NCBI RefSeq assembly: GCF_000281895.1
Contig: NZ_CM001558.1
Location: 810,556 to 874,555, forward strand
Origin: Pseudomonas fluorescens Q2-87
GTDB lineage: Bacteria > Pseudomonadota > Gammaproteobacteria > Pseudomonadales > Pseudomonadaceae
Direction: 5' to 3'
Length of the DNA stretch: 64,000 nucleotides
In this document: positions 28,095-38,217 of the stretch, piece by piece
How the letters are laid out: every line of letters starts with the position of its first letter
Position numbering within the stretch: the stretch's first letter is position 1
Made by a program: the position numbers and the translations under genes
The notes under the pieces: generated by a model
What the model was told of the DNA's origin: nothing
What the model saw: the letters and a program-made list of their open reading frames with translations, nothing else
The model's database searches: none

Positions 28095-31000
28095 ATGGAC
28101 AATTTTCTGGATGTATTCGCCGAGCAGGTTCGGCGGGCGCCTGGCGCCATTGCAGCTTCGGATGGCTGCAACAGTCTGAGCTATCGCGATCTTGACGAAA
28201 TATCCGACGGCTTCGCCCGCATGCTGAGCGTCGCATCTGTCAGGCCGGGCGATATTGTCGCTATCGGTCTGGAAAGGGGACTCGGATTTCTCATTTCGAT
28301 GATTGGCCTGTTCAAGGTAGGGGCCGCTTATCTCCCTCTGGATCGTACTCTGCCGCTGGATCGGCGGGCCTATATGCTGGAGCAATGCAGTTGCCAATGG
28401 CTGATAGCGGAAGACGACGCCCAGTTACTGATCGACGATGTTGGGCTTCTGACAATGCCGGTCCGGCTCGAAGGCCTTAAGGACGGGTCGCCGTTCGAGC
28501 GCTGCATACTGGCGGACGACAGTCTCGCTTATGTGATTTTCACCTCTGGCTCGACAGGGATGCCCAAGGGGGCGATGGTCCATCATGGTGGAATGCTTAA
28601 TCATCTGCTGGCCAAAGTCGAAGATCTGGGCATGCACAAGGCACCCAACGTGGCGCAAACAGCGCCACAGAGTTTCGACATTTCCGTCTGGCAATTCCTG
28701 GCGCCACTCATCTGCGGCGGGCGTACGGCAATCCTGACCCGTTCGGAGTTTCTTGATCTGGATCGTCTGGGGGCACGGATCGAGCTCGACGAAATCGATA
28801 TCCTGCAAGTGGTGCCGAGTCATCTGTTGGCCATTCTGGATGCGATTTGCGTGGATGCCCAAAACGCACGCTTCGACCGTTTGAGCTGCCTCGTCGCCAC
28901 GGGTGAGGTGCTGCCCGTTTCACTTGCCCAACGTTGGTTGGCGACCAAGCCTCACGTCCCTTTGGTCAATGCCTACGGGCCAACTGAATGCAGTGACGAC
29001 ATCACTCACCAGGTTATTACCCGGATGCCTGCGGCTGACCAGGCGATCCCGATCGGGCGGGCGGTACGCGGTGTTCGGCTGGTCGTACGCGATGCTGACC
29101 GGGTAGCTTTGCCCGTAGGTGAAGTCGGCGAACTCTACGTCGAAGGGATTGCGGTGGGGCTCGGCTATATCGGTCGCCCCGACCTGACTGCCAAGGCGTT
29201 TGTCATTGTCGATGGCCGCCGAGCCTACAAGACTGGCGACCTCGTCAGTTGTGATGCCGAGGGTGTCTTTCACTATCACGGTCGGGCCGATGATCAGGTC
29301 AAGGTGCGAGGTCACCGGATCGAGCTGAGTGAGGTCGAATTCGGCATCCTGCGACTGGCTTACATCAAACAGGCGGCAGTGGTACTCAACACTTCGCGCA
29401 CTCGTGCCTTCCTGACGGCTTTCATCGTCGAGCAGGAGGGCACCGCAACCGATCTTGATAGGTTGCGTCTCGACCTGCACGACGTCTTGCCGGAACACAT
29501 GATTCCATCCGAGTTCCGGGTTCAGTCGTCTCTTCCCCAAACGTCCAATGGCAAGATCGACAAGAAAAAACTCACGGCCATCGCTAATGAAACAACGGCG
29601 CCTGACACCGTACAGAGCGTTGCGACAACTGCAAGTGTCGGCGCAGAGGCGCTGCTTGAGACTTGGCGTGAATTGCTGCGTAACCCGGCGTTGCGACCCG
29701 CCGACGATTTTTTCAAGCAGGGGGCTGATTCAATTCTCGCCTTGCAGTTCATTGCACGGGCAAAGGTCCACGGATATGCCTTCACTCTCGGGGACATCTT
29801 CCGGCATCCAACCACGCTCGGGCTGCTCAAAGTGGCCAGAACCCAAAACGCGGTGGTCGGCACCGCAGCTAGGGCGGGCGTTACACATTTGAATCCGCAA
29901 CAAGCGAAGGGCGATTCATCATCCTTCAAGCAGATTTCGCCGGCGCAGAAGGGCATCTACGTTCAGTCGCTACGAACCCGTCATCGCACGACTTACGTGC
30001 TGCAGTATTCGTTCCGCATGGTGCTGCCTGATGGCGGTGCCGTGCTGGAAGACGGGTGGCGCAAGGCTCATCAACACCATGAGTTACTGCGCAGCGCGTT
30101 CGTTCTCGCGCCGACGGGCCAACCGGTGCGTGTCGTTGTCGAAGACGCTCCACTACGATGGTCTCGGACCAGTCTTTTGCACCTTGACGACGAGCACCAG
30201 CGCAAGCATGTGGAAGACTTCCTCGTTCAGGAAAAACAGACCGGTTTCGAGCTGGATCAGCCGGCGCTCTATCGAGTGCATCTGTTCCATTTTGGGGGCC
30301 AGGATTATCAATTTATCCTCAGTGTCCACCATCTCGTGCTCGATGGTGCATCGATCTTTGCGCTGATGAGCGAAGTCTTCTCGGGAGCGCCGGTGGCGCA
30401 GGATGCATTTTCAACCTATATCGCCGGCCAGGAAAAATTCCACTTGCAATGGGAGGATCAGCAACTCTGGTCGGACCTCCTGGAGCCCTTCCATGTGCCG
30501 GTCTGCGTAGCAGACAAGCTTGCTGAGCCGTCCTTGAAACCGGTCGAACATCGAATCTTCAAAAGACGACTGCCCGCGGCACTTGAGCAGGGCATCGCGA
30601 GGCTGTGTGGTCGTGCCGGGGTCACGATTGCCGCTGTTGCGGCAACGGCCTGGGGGATGGCACTCAATGCAATAAATGGCGGGCAGCACCAATTATTTGG
30701 AATGATTGTCTCGGGGCGTGCCGACACCGGGGTTGGGCTGGATGATATCGGGATGTACGCCAATACCTTGCCGATTCCCTTGGCACTGGCGGCGACGCAG
30801 AGCCCCGAGGTCAGCCTCCAGGCGGTCAGTAGGCGCATCGCCGAGCTGCTTCGCTTCGAATCGATATACATGAACGAGGCGTTGGCCAGCACGCGTTCGC
30901 GTTTTGCCAACGGCGCTTTTGATACGGTGCTGAACGTCGAGACGTTGGCGGATTGGGCTGTGCTTGAGGCCCCCGGCGTCACGGTCGAACTCACGCAGGT

Positions 31001-34000
31001 GACTGACCTCACCGAGTTTGCCTTTGCCGTTGAAGTCCTTAGCAGCGCAGATGCCATCACTGTGGATTTCATTCGCGATCCTGAATATGTCTCCGAGGAG
31101 CGAGCAGAGGCGCTGTGCGAACATTTCCTGAGTGCACTGACCTATATCTGTGAAGCACATCGCCCGCTGCAAGAGTGGCTGGGCTGGCAAGGTGTGCCCA
31201 TGGTCGGTGACGAAACTTCGGCTCCGAAAGATCAACACCCGACGTCTTCGCAGCACACGTCCTTCGACACGATGGTGCTGGCTGCGGCGCGTGCAATCAT
31301 CGGCGATGACACGATTGCCCTGCAGCAGAATTTCTTCTCTTCGGGCGGAGACTCGATCGGTGCGTTGCAACTCATCGCTCGTTTGAGAAGTGATGGGATG
31401 ACAATTGATCTTGACAGTATCTTTGCCAGTCGATCACTGTCCGAAATCGCCCAGGCAGTGCGGCCACTGCACTGTACCGCCCGCGGAGAAATTCATCCGC
31501 CGACCGGTGCAACAGCACTGGTGCCTGTACAGCGCTGGTTCGCCGAACAGCAGCTAGTCAATCCTGACCATTGGTGTCTCGGCACGGCGGTCGAGATTCA
31601 CCGTCCCGTCGCGGCCGATACCCTTGTCGCGATCACTTACAAGATACTGGAGCGCTATCCGATATTGAGTGCGCAGTTCAAGATCGGCGATGGATACGAC
31701 CAGACTATTCCGGCCAATCCCGTCGATGTGCAGTCGAGTTGCAGGACAGCGCAACTGGCTGCATCGATCGATCAATCGCTGGAGCATATCCGGGCGGTGC
31801 TGGACGAGTCTCTGTCCGGTCTCGACCTCGAGCAGGGCGATTTGTTTCGTGCGGTGCTGTTTCGCACCCCGGATCCCGACACCAATCTATTGGTGCTGGT
31901 GGCGCATCACCTTGTGATCGATGCGGTGTCCCTGCGAATCCTCGTCGAGGATTATCTGCGCCTCTATGCCGGCAGCACGGTTCCTGCGCAGGTCACCCCG
32001 TTTCGCGCTTGGGCGCAGCAGCTTGCGAGTCACGGCCAAGCATTCAAGAACGATGTCCTGTCGCAGACCGCCTACTGGTCGCGGGTCATCGAGGCAATTC
32101 CCGCTGCGATACCTTTTGACCTGAACCGGCGACCATCGGGTCGCACCGCAATGTTGTCCCGGGGGTTGAGTTGCGCGGCGACCAACGCCTTGATCCGGGA
32201 GGTACCTGCGGCTTACAACACCCATATCAATGACATTCTGATCTCCGCGCTGGTCCGGGCGTTTTCCGGCTGGCGGGCGAGACCGGACATTGCGATCAAC
32301 CTCGAAGGACATGGCCGTGAAAGCGTCCTGGAAGGTGTCGACGTGTGCCGCACGGTAGGCTGGTTCACCTCTGTGTTCCCGGTATGCCTGAATGATCCCC
32401 AAGAGGGGCTTGGAAGTTTGATTCAGGCGACCAAACGTACACTCGCGGATATCCCGCAACGAGGTGTAGGGTATGGTCTGCTGCGTTACCTGTTCAATGA
32501 GTCCCGGGTGATTCCTGCTGCCGAGCCCATGGTGCAATTCAACTATCTCGGGCAATGGGACAACGTGTCATTTGATGACCCGGATGTGTCGATGCCGTCT
32601 GCCCAGGTCCTGAGTCTCCTCGATCAGGTGTCGGTGGACCCGCGCAACGGACGCCAACATGCACTGGAGATCGAGGCAAGGATTGCCCAGGGTCGATTTG
32701 AAATCGACTGGTATTACGACGACGGGATCCTGTCCCCGCAGGAGGCCGGGGATCTTGCGACGCGCTACGTCGATGCATTGGCCCAGATCATCGAGCATTG
32801 CACGGCGGGCGCCGTGGTGCGGGTGCCCGGCGACTATCCGGATGTCGATCTGACGGACGATGAGTTGCAGTCGCTGATTGCAGGCGTCGGCGCCGTACCG
32901 GCGGATATCTATCCGTTGTCACCGACACAGGAGGGAATCCTGTTCCAGCACCTGATGAGCGATGACGACACCTATACACTGCAGTACGTCATGGACATTA
33001 ATGGTGACGTTGACATCAGTGTGCTGGATGCGGCGTGGCAGGTGCTGGCCGAGCGTCATCCGATCCTGCGCACGGGGTTCTTCTGGGATGCGGTGGCGGG
33101 ACCGGTGCAATATGTGCTGCAGAAGGCAACTTGCAGTTGGCCGATCATCGCGGGTAATGGTGATCCGGCGCAATATGAACGCCTGATGAAGGATGATCGT
33201 TCACGGATCTTTGATCTTGCGACGCCTGCTTTGACTCGCTTCACGTTGCTGTCCGATGGTTTGCAGGCGCACAAATTGATCTGGACCTACCATCACATCC
33301 TTCTGGACGGCTGGTGTGTGGCCAAGGTCATCAAAGAGCTGTTTGCCATCTACGACCAGATGATCCGAGGTGTGCAGCCCGAGGCGGTCTTCGGTCCCGT
33401 CTATCGTGACTATATCGAGTGGCTGGCCAGTCAGCAGGCGCGGGAAAATCGTCCGTTCTGGCGACATTATCTGGCGGACGCCAGGCCCAGTCTGTTTACC
33501 AGTCCGGTTGCCTATCAGCCCTCCTCGCGTGCAGATCACAACGTCTACCGGTTTACCCTCGGACGTGACCTTTCGGGTTGCATCGAGCGATTCTGCGCCG
33601 GGCTGGGTGTGACCGTTGCGGTTCTCTTCCAGCGTATCTGGGCACAGATCCTGGCCGATAACACCCAGAGCTTCACACCCATCTTCGGCTGGGCTATTTC
33701 GGGACGGCCTGTCGACCTTGAGGGCTCCCAAGACATCATCGGGCTGATGACTTCCATCGTCCCGTGCAAGGTCGATGCACAGGCGCCGTTCTCCGTCGAG
33801 GCCCTTCGGCAGTTGCAGCGCAGCAGTGCAGCCCTGCAGGACGAAGGGCATGTCTCGATGAGTCATTTCCGGAGTGCTGCCGGACTTGGTCTGGAGGCGT
33901 TGTTCAATACCGTTCTCGTGGTCGAAAACTTCGAGCTTCAGGACAACTTGCCGGTCGGTGATCGCTACCGCCTCAGTAATCTGCAGTGGATCGAGAAGTC

Positions 34001-34205
34001 GGAGTTTCCTTTGGTTCTCGGTCTGGTTCCGGCAGATGATTTTCTGATCGAACTCAATTTCAACCCCGAAAAGTTCTGCGTTGCGCAAATGGTCGATCTT
34101 CAACAAAGGATTGTTTTCCATTCGCGTCAAATATCTTCTCTTGGAAATGGATACCTTGAGCATGATGCAAATTTACAGTGCGAATCAGTATCACAAGCTG
34201 GCTAA
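28095..34205 (+). CDS. Nonribosomal peptide synthetase, A-T-C-T-E-C
   Basis: A 2036-residue cytoplasmic synthetase. Domains: A1 (1-510; FTSGSTGMPKG, FDIS near 193, GKIDKKKL), T1 (about 520-590; FFKQGADSI, an Ala in the usual GGDS), C1 (about 610-1040; HHLVLDG near 745), T2 (about 1065-1130; GGDSI), E (about 1140-1580; HHLVIDAVS, EGHGRE, RTVGWFTSVFP, PQRGVGYG) and C2 (about 1603-2020; HHILLDG near 1733). There is no A domain between C1 and T2 and no C before A1, so A1 starts the chain and T2 must be charged in trans or by A1. E followed by C2 implies a D residue passed to the next carrier, most simply the separate A-T protein. The A1 pocket reads D-I-W-Q-V-T-A-D-D by PheA numbering; the acidic pair suits a diamino acid. 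No thioesterase is present. Confidence 0.9.
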   Translation: MDNFLDVFAEQVRRAPGAIAASDGCNSLSYRDLDEISDGFARMLSVASVRPGDIVAIGLERGLGFLISMIGLFKVGAAYLPLDRTLPLDRRAYMLEQCSCQWLIAEDDAQLLIDDVGLLTMPVRLEGLKDGSPFERCILADDSLAYVIFTSGSTGMPKGAMVHHGGMLNHLLAKVEDLGMHKAPNVAQTAPQSFDISVWQFLAPLICGGRTAILTRSEFLDLDRLGARIELDEIDILQVVPSHLLAILDAICVDAQNARFDRLSCLVATGEVLPVSLAQRWLATKPHVPLVNAYGPTECSDDITHQVITRMPAADQAIPIGRAVRGVRLVVRDADRVALPVGEVGELYVEGIAVGLGYIGRPDLTAKAFVIVDGRRAYKTGDLVSCDAEGVFHYHGRADDQVKVRGHRIELSEVEFGILRLAYIKQAAVVLNTSRTRAFLTAFIVEQEGTATDLDRLRLDLHDVLPEHMIPSEFRVQSSLPQTSNGKIDKKKLTAIANETTAPDTVQSVATTASVGAEALLETWRELLRNPALRPADDFFKQGADSILALQFIARAKVHGYAFTLGDIFRHPTTLGLLKVARTQNAVVGTAARAGVTHLNPQQAKGDSSSFKQISPAQKGIYVQSLRTRHRTTYVLQYSFRMVLPDGGAVLEDGWRKAHQHHELLRSAFVLAPTGQPVRVVVEDAPLRWSRTSLLHLDDEHQRKHVEDFLVQEKQTGFELDQPALYRVHLFHFGGQDYQFILSVHHLVLDGASIFALMSEVFSGAPVAQDAFSTYIAGQEKFHLQWEDQQLWSDLLEPFHVPVCVADKLAEPSLKPVEHRIFKRRLPAALEQGIARLCGRAGVTIAAVAATAWGMALNAINGGQHQLFGMIVSGRADTGVGLDDIGMYANTLPIPLALAATQSPEVSLQAVSRRIAELLRFESIYMNEALASTRSRFANGAFDTVLNVETLADWAVLEAPGVTVELTQVTDLTEFAFAVEVLSSADAITVDFIRDPEYVSEERAEALCEHFLSALTYICEAHRPLQEWLGWQGVPMVGDETSAPKDQHPTSSQHTSFDTMVLAAARAIIGDDTIALQQNFFSSGGDSIGALQLIARLRSDGMTIDLDSIFASRSLSEIAQAVRPLHCTARGEIHPPTGATALVPVQRWFAEQQLVNPDHWCLGTAVEIHRPVAADTLVAITYKILERYPILSAQFKIGDGYDQTIPANPVDVQSSCRTAQLAASIDQSLEHIRAVLDESLSGLDLEQGDLFRAVLFRTPDPDTNLLVLVAHHLVIDAVSLRILVEDYLRLYAGSTVPAQVTPFRAWAQQLASHGQAFKNDVLSQTAYWSRVIEAIPAAIPFDLNRRPSGRTAMLSRGLSCAATNALIREVPAAYNTHINDILISALVRAFSGWRARPDIAINLEGHGRESVLEGVDVCRTVGWFTSVFPVCLNDPQEGLGSLIQATKRTLADIPQRGVGYGLLRYLFNESRVIPAAEPMVQFNYLGQWDNVSFDDPDVSMPSAQVLSLLDQVSVDPRNGRQHALEIEARIAQGRFEIDWYYDDGILSPQEAGDLATRYVDALAQIIEHCTAGAVVRVPGDYPDVDLTDDELQSLIAGVGAVPADIYPLSPTQEGILFQHLMSDDDTYTLQYVMDINGDVDISVLDAAWQVLAERHPILRTGFFWDAVAGPVQYVLQKATCSWPIIAGNGDPAQYERLMKDDRSRIFDLATPALTRFTLLSDGLQAHKLIWTYHHILLDGWCVAKVIKELFAIYDQMIRGVQPEAVFGPVYRDYIEWLASQQARENRPFWRHYLADARPSLFTSPVAYQPSSRADHNVYRFTLGRDLSGCIERFCAGLGVTVAVLFQRIWAQILADNTQSFTPIFGWAISGRPVDLEGSQDIIGLMTSIVPCKVDAQAPFSVEALRQLQRSSAALQDEGHVSMSHFRSAAGLGLEALFNTVLVVENFELQDNLPVGDRYRLSNLQWIEKSEFPLVLGLVPADDFLIELNFNPEKFCVAQMVDLQQRIVFHSRQISSLGNGYLEHDANLQCESVSQAG

Positions 34206-35115
34206 CTTCATTGGCGACGTGCCGGTCTACCTGAAGATAGAAGGGTTGAATCCGGCCGGGTCGATAAAACTCAAGACTGCAATATCGCTGATCGAAGAAA
34301 GTGAGCGTCTGGGCCTACTTTCACCCGGACGAAAAGTAATCGAGTCCAGCTCGGGAAACCTCGGTGTTGCGTTATCGATGATTTGTGCGCAGCGCGGTTA
34401 TCCGTTTACCTGCATAACCGATCCCAACGTCAATCAGGTCAGTGTCAACCTGATGAAGGCTTACGGCGCCGAAGTCATTGTCTGTGACACCCGCGACCGA
34501 AATGGCGGTTTTCTCGGGGCGCGCATTGCCTTGATTCAGGAAATGATCCGTCAGGACCCGAGGTATTTCTGGACCAACCAGTACGCCAACCCGGCCAACC
34601 CACTGGCGCACTACAACTGGACTGCGCCGGAAATCCTGCAGCAGCACCCCAACTGCAAATGGTTGTTTGTCGGTGCCGGTACCACCGGGACGCTTATAGG
34701 CTGCGCGCGATATCTGCGTGAAAAAGCGCCAGAGGTAAAACTGATTGCCGTCGATACCGTGGGTTCGATCAACTTTCAGGAGGTGCCCAAGAAGAGGCTC
34801 ATTCCCGGTTTGGGAACGAGTCGGCGCCCGGAAATTCTCGAGCGGGATCTAGTCGAGCATATCGAGTTCGTTGATGAGGTCGAGACGATCCGCATGTGTC
34901 GCAGTGTTGCGTTGGGCTACGGCCTGCTGCTTGGGGGGTCCACGGGGACCGTACTGGTTGCGGTCAAGCGCCTGAGGAAACAGATTCCGGCGGGCGACGA
35001 AGTGGTCGTGATCAGCCCCGATATGGGTGAGCGGTATCTCGAAACGATCTATTCGGATAAGTGGTGTGACGCCAACTTTGGTAGCCAGATGTATCAACAC
35101 GCGATGGTGGGTTGA
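34147..35115 (+). CDS. sbnA: SbnA/VioB-like PLP enzyme for 2,3-diaminopropionate synthesis
   Basis: A cysteine-synthase-fold PLP enzyme of about 322 residues. LNPAGSIKLKTA carries the Schiff-base Lys, SSSGNLGVALS is the substrate loop, and VGAGTTGTLIG binds the cofactor phosphate. The absence of the CysK GNTPL pattern and the GSIK context fit SbnA, which joins O-phosphoserine and glutamate to N-(1-amino-1-carboxy-2-ethyl)-glutamate, the precursor of L-2,3-diaminopropionate. Its partner SbnB is four genes down. The start is uncertain: ATG at 34147 (overlapping the NRPS by 59 bases), 34162 or 34165 are all possible. Confidence 0.8.
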   Translation: MDTLSMMQIYSANQYHKLANFIGDVPVYLKIEGLNPAGSIKLKTAISLIEESERLGLLSPGRKVIESSSGNLGVALSMICAQRGYPFTCITDPNVNQVSVNLMKAYGAEVIVCDTRDRNGGFLGARIALIQEMIRQDPRYFWTNQYANPANPLAHYNWTAPEILQQHPNCKWLFVGAGTTGTLIGCARYLREKAPEVKLIAVDTVGSINFQEVPKKRLIPGLGTSRRPEILERDLVEHIEFVDEVETIRMCRSVALGYGLLLGGSTGTVLVAVKRLRKQIPAGDEVVVISPDMGERYLETIYSDKWCDANFGSQMYQHAMVG

Positions 35116-35164
35116 ATCTCGGCGGTGCGTTGGTTGATGTTTCTCAGAGCAGAAGGAACCTAGC

Positions 35165-36931
35165 TTGTCACAACTTCAATTCCCCCCGAGCGACGTTGCG
35201 CAAACACAGATATTTCTCGATCAGTGGGCCCGCGTTAGTCACGATTTCAAAGGAGAACCCGCCATAGAAGATGGCGGTGTTCTGTATACCTATGGCGAAG
35301 TGGACACCGACAGTCAGCGAATCGCGACCTACCTGGCACGCAACGCGATTGGTGCAGGCGCGATAGTGGTCATTGGTTGTCCGCGCGGCAAGGATCTGCT
35401 GGTGGCCTTGCTAGGTGTCATGAAGAGTGGCGCAGCCTTAATCCTCATGGACCTGGACGCCGCCCCAGCCCGCTTGTCCGTACAGCTGGACGCTGCCAAT
35501 GCGAAGCTGGTTCTGGTCCCTGATGGGTACATCGTTGGCAACAATCCTGCCCTGGTCGCTGAAAAGGTCGTGACCCTCGGCCAGGCTCGGGATACGGCGC
35601 AGTCCCTGCACTTCGAACAACCGCGGATAGCACCACAAGACCTGGCGTACATCATTTTCACTTCGGGCTCTACAGGGCAACCGAAAGGGGTGATGGTTTC
35701 GCACCGGGGCATCCCTAACCTTGCCCATCATGCGGTGACGTATGGCATTACGCAGGGCAGTCGGGTGCTGATGTTTTCCCCGGTCTGTTTCGACGCGATC
35801 ATTGCCGAAATCACCATGACCCTGTTTGCAGGTGGCTGTCTGGTTGCCGTGGCTGACCACGAGCTGCGAGATTTCGATAATCTGCAAAACCTGCTGTGCA
35901 ATCGTCGCATCGATGTCGCCACGTTGCCTCCGTCACTGGTGTCGTTGCTGCCGTCCGAGTTACCGATCAGCCTGAGTACATTGATCGTGGCCGGCGAGAG
36001 GTGCAACAAGGAAGTCATTGTCAACTGGGCGAGCAAGACCCGTTTGATCAATGCCTATGGGCCTTCTGAGGCGACGGTCGCTACAACGGTGAAGTTGTGC
36101 TCTCTCGACACCTCTCCAGCGGATATTGGCCAAGCGATCTCCAACGTCACGGTGCGCCTCCTTGACGAAGCGCTGGAGGACGTTCCGGATGGCGAACTCG
36201 GCGAGATCTACATCAGCGGAGTGAGTGTTGCCTTGGGCTATCTGGGCAATCCGGACCTGAGCAATGCACGGTTTATCCGTGGCTTGGCCGGCGACGACAG
36301 CTTGAGCTTTCGAACCGGGGATTTCGCCAGGCGCGATGTGAACGCAGGCATCCTGTTCGAGGGACGCAAGGACGATCTGGTCAAGATCAACGGAAACCGT
36401 GTCGAGCTGGCCGAGATCGAGGCCTGTGCCATGGCTTCGCGGCTGATTAGAAGCTGCCACGCTTGTTGCGTCGATGCCGGCACTTCGGGCGTGAGGATCT
36501 CGCTTTTTGTGACGCCGTCTGACAAAGCTGACGATGGGCGGCTGGAGCCTGAGCTGAGGGCCCGGATCAGCGCCGAGTTGCCCGCTTATTTCATGCCTGC
36601 GCGGATCGTCGTTCTGGATGAACTGCCGCGCAATCCGGCGGGTAAAGTCGATCGGGCAGCGTTGATCGCGCAGTTGAGCGACCTGGTGGAGGAGAGCGGG
36701 GCCCCGGAGGCAATGACCCCTCAGGAAGAAACCCTGGCGCTGATCTGGGCACAGATCCTAGGGCGTCCGATTGAAAACCGTGAGGCGAATTTCTTTGCGT
36801 TGGGTGGTAACTCCCTCTTGGCGATGCGTCTCGTCGCGCTGATGAAACGCAGTGGTATTCAAATCAATCTCAAGCGCGTGTTTGGCGCTCCGACACTGGC
36901 AAAAATGGCCTGTCTGATGGAGGGTAAATAA
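35165..36931 (+). CDS. Free-standing NRPS adenylation-carrier (A-T) protein
   Basis: A 588-residue didomain protein starting at TTG (35165) after AAGGA. The A domain (1-505) shows IIFTSGSTGQPKGVM, FDAI, NAYGPSEATVA, FRTGDFARR and NPAGKVDRAAL. The carrier (about 515-585) has FFALGGNSLLA with the phosphopantetheine Ser. By PheA numbering the pocket reads D-A-A-T-I-A-A-V-A, hydrophobic and closest to aromatic-type codes; this is a tentative reading. It has no C domain of its own, so it depends on C2 of the large NRPS or on the next gene, which starts within its stop codon (TAATG). Confidence 0.88.
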   Translation: MSQLQFPPSDVAQTQIFLDQWARVSHDFKGEPAIEDGGVLYTYGEVDTDSQRIATYLARNAIGAGAIVVIGCPRGKDLLVALLGVMKSGAALILMDLDAAPARLSVQLDAANAKLVLVPDGYIVGNNPALVAEKVVTLGQARDTAQSLHFEQPRIAPQDLAYIIFTSGSTGQPKGVMVSHRGIPNLAHHAVTYGITQGSRVLMFSPVCFDAIIAEITMTLFAGGCLVAVADHELRDFDNLQNLLCNRRIDVATLPPSLVSLLPSELPISLSTLIVAGERCNKEVIVNWASKTRLINAYGPSEATVATTVKLCSLDTSPADIGQAISNVTVRLLDEALEDVPDGELGEIYISGVSVALGYLGNPDLSNARFIRGLAGDDSLSFRTGDFARRDVNAGILFEGRKDDLVKINGNRVELAEIEACAMASRLIRSCHACCVDAGTSGVRISLFVTPSDKADDGRLEPELRARISAELPAYFMPARIVVLDELPRNPAGKVDRAALIAQLSDLVEESGAPEAMTPQEETLALIWAQILGRPIENREANFFALGGNSLLAMRLVALMKRSGIQINLKRVFGAPTLAKMACLMEGK

Positions 36932-38217
36932 TGGCGGGCAAAGGACTGAACCCATACCAACGCTATTATTGGAGCGCGTCCAGCGCCTACGACCTCGCGG
37001 AAACGGCCTGCGTGAGCATTGGTTTTGTACTGGACGGGCCATTGAACATCGCGCAGTTCAGCCGAGCGGTGGACGCGGTGGTCAATCGTCACGAACAACT
37101 GCGGTCCCACTTCTACGAAACGGAAGAAGGCCCTCGACGATTTCCCGCAACCGAGGTAACTGACGTACTGAGCGTCGATGGTGAACCGTTCGAGTTGTCC
37201 AGACTGGAAGACTGTATCGAGAACTTGTGCCGACGGTCGCTCGATCTGAAGGTGGATATACCGTTCAGGGCCTATCTGAAAAAGCTCGGGCAGGATCGTT
37301 ACCTGTTTGCACTGATCATTCACCACATCGTTGTCGATTCATGGTCGCTGGAGGTCATCCTCGACGATCTGGCGACCGCCTACAACGGGTTGATATCCGC
37401 CGCGCCGGAACCGTTGCTGGAGCCGCTCACTTTCGATCATGAAACGCTGGCAGCGCCGTTGGAGCAGGATGAGCATCAGCGTCAGGCGCTGTTCTGGCGA
37501 CACTATCTCAAGGACGCGAAGATCCCGCTGATTCCGGGTTTGCTCATCGGCGAGAGCGCGCAAGCCAAGTCGACCTTCGATGTAATGACCCCCGGTGTGG
37601 AGATTCATGGGGCCATCAACCGACTTTGTAATACGTTGGATGTAACGCCTTTTGTGGTTTACACCGCGGCGGCGTCTATTGCTCTCGCACATTTTTGCGC
37701 GACGGACGATTTTTTGATCCAGACCAATGTGACGCCGCGTTGGACGGAAGGCACGCAGACTGTCGTCGCCTACCTGTCAGCGCGCATTCCATTGCGAATA
37801 CGCGTTGACTCGAAATTGTCGTTGCAGGCTCACATCCTCAAAGTCGCCGACTCACTCTACGAAACCTTCGACAGCGTCGGTCTTTCTATCGGTGAAATCA
37901 TGGCCGAATCCGAAATCAGACAGAGCCTGCCTGTTCACATCGGTGCAGAAAGCCCGTTTGAAAGCTGGGATCTTGAAGGTGTCGCTGTCTCCCAGGTCCA
38001 GCTACCCGACTATCAGCCGTGGCCGCTATTTTTGTGGGTACCTGTCACGACTGATCATTGCTTTATCAAGCTGCAGTACCAGGCTGACAGAATCTCGCCT
38101 GAAAACATGCTGAAACTAAAACATCTGCTGAACGAAACGTTAGATCAATTCAGTCTCCTGGAGGCCGAAGGAAGCGCTCGTGACACAGCGGTTTTACAAC
38201 ACGATGCCATTCAATGA
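36931..38217 (+). CDS. Free-standing NRPS condensation domain
   Basis: A 428-residue protein that is a single C domain: N-terminal NPYQRYYWSAS in place of the usual SxAQ, LRSHFYETEEGP, the catalytic HHIVVDSWS (His about 131-132), and C-terminal strands. The second His and Asp of HHxxxD are present; the usual Gly is Ser. It has no carrier or A domain. With no thioesterase in the cluster it may make the last amide bond or release the chain onto a free amine. It overlaps its upstream neighbour by one base and sbnB by 4 bases (ATGA). Confidence 0.85.
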   Translation: MAGKGLNPYQRYYWSASSAYDLAETACVSIGFVLDGPLNIAQFSRAVDAVVNRHEQLRSHFYETEEGPRRFPATEVTDVLSVDGEPFELSRLEDCIENLCRRSLDLKVDIPFRAYLKKLGQDRYLFALIIHHIVVDSWSLEVILDDLATAYNGLISAAPEPLLEPLTFDHETLAAPLEQDEHQRQALFWRHYLKDAKIPLIPGLLIGESAQAKSTFDVMTPGVEIHGAINRLCNTLDVTPFVVYTAAASIALAHFCATDDFLIQTNVTPRWTEGTQTVVAYLSARIPLRIRVDSKLSLQAHILKVADSLYETFDSVGLSIGEIMAESEIRQSLPVHIGAESPFESWDLEGVAVSQVQLPDYQPWPLFLWVPVTTDHCFIKLQYQADRISPENMLKLKHLLNETLDQFSLLEAEGSARDTAVLQHDAIQ

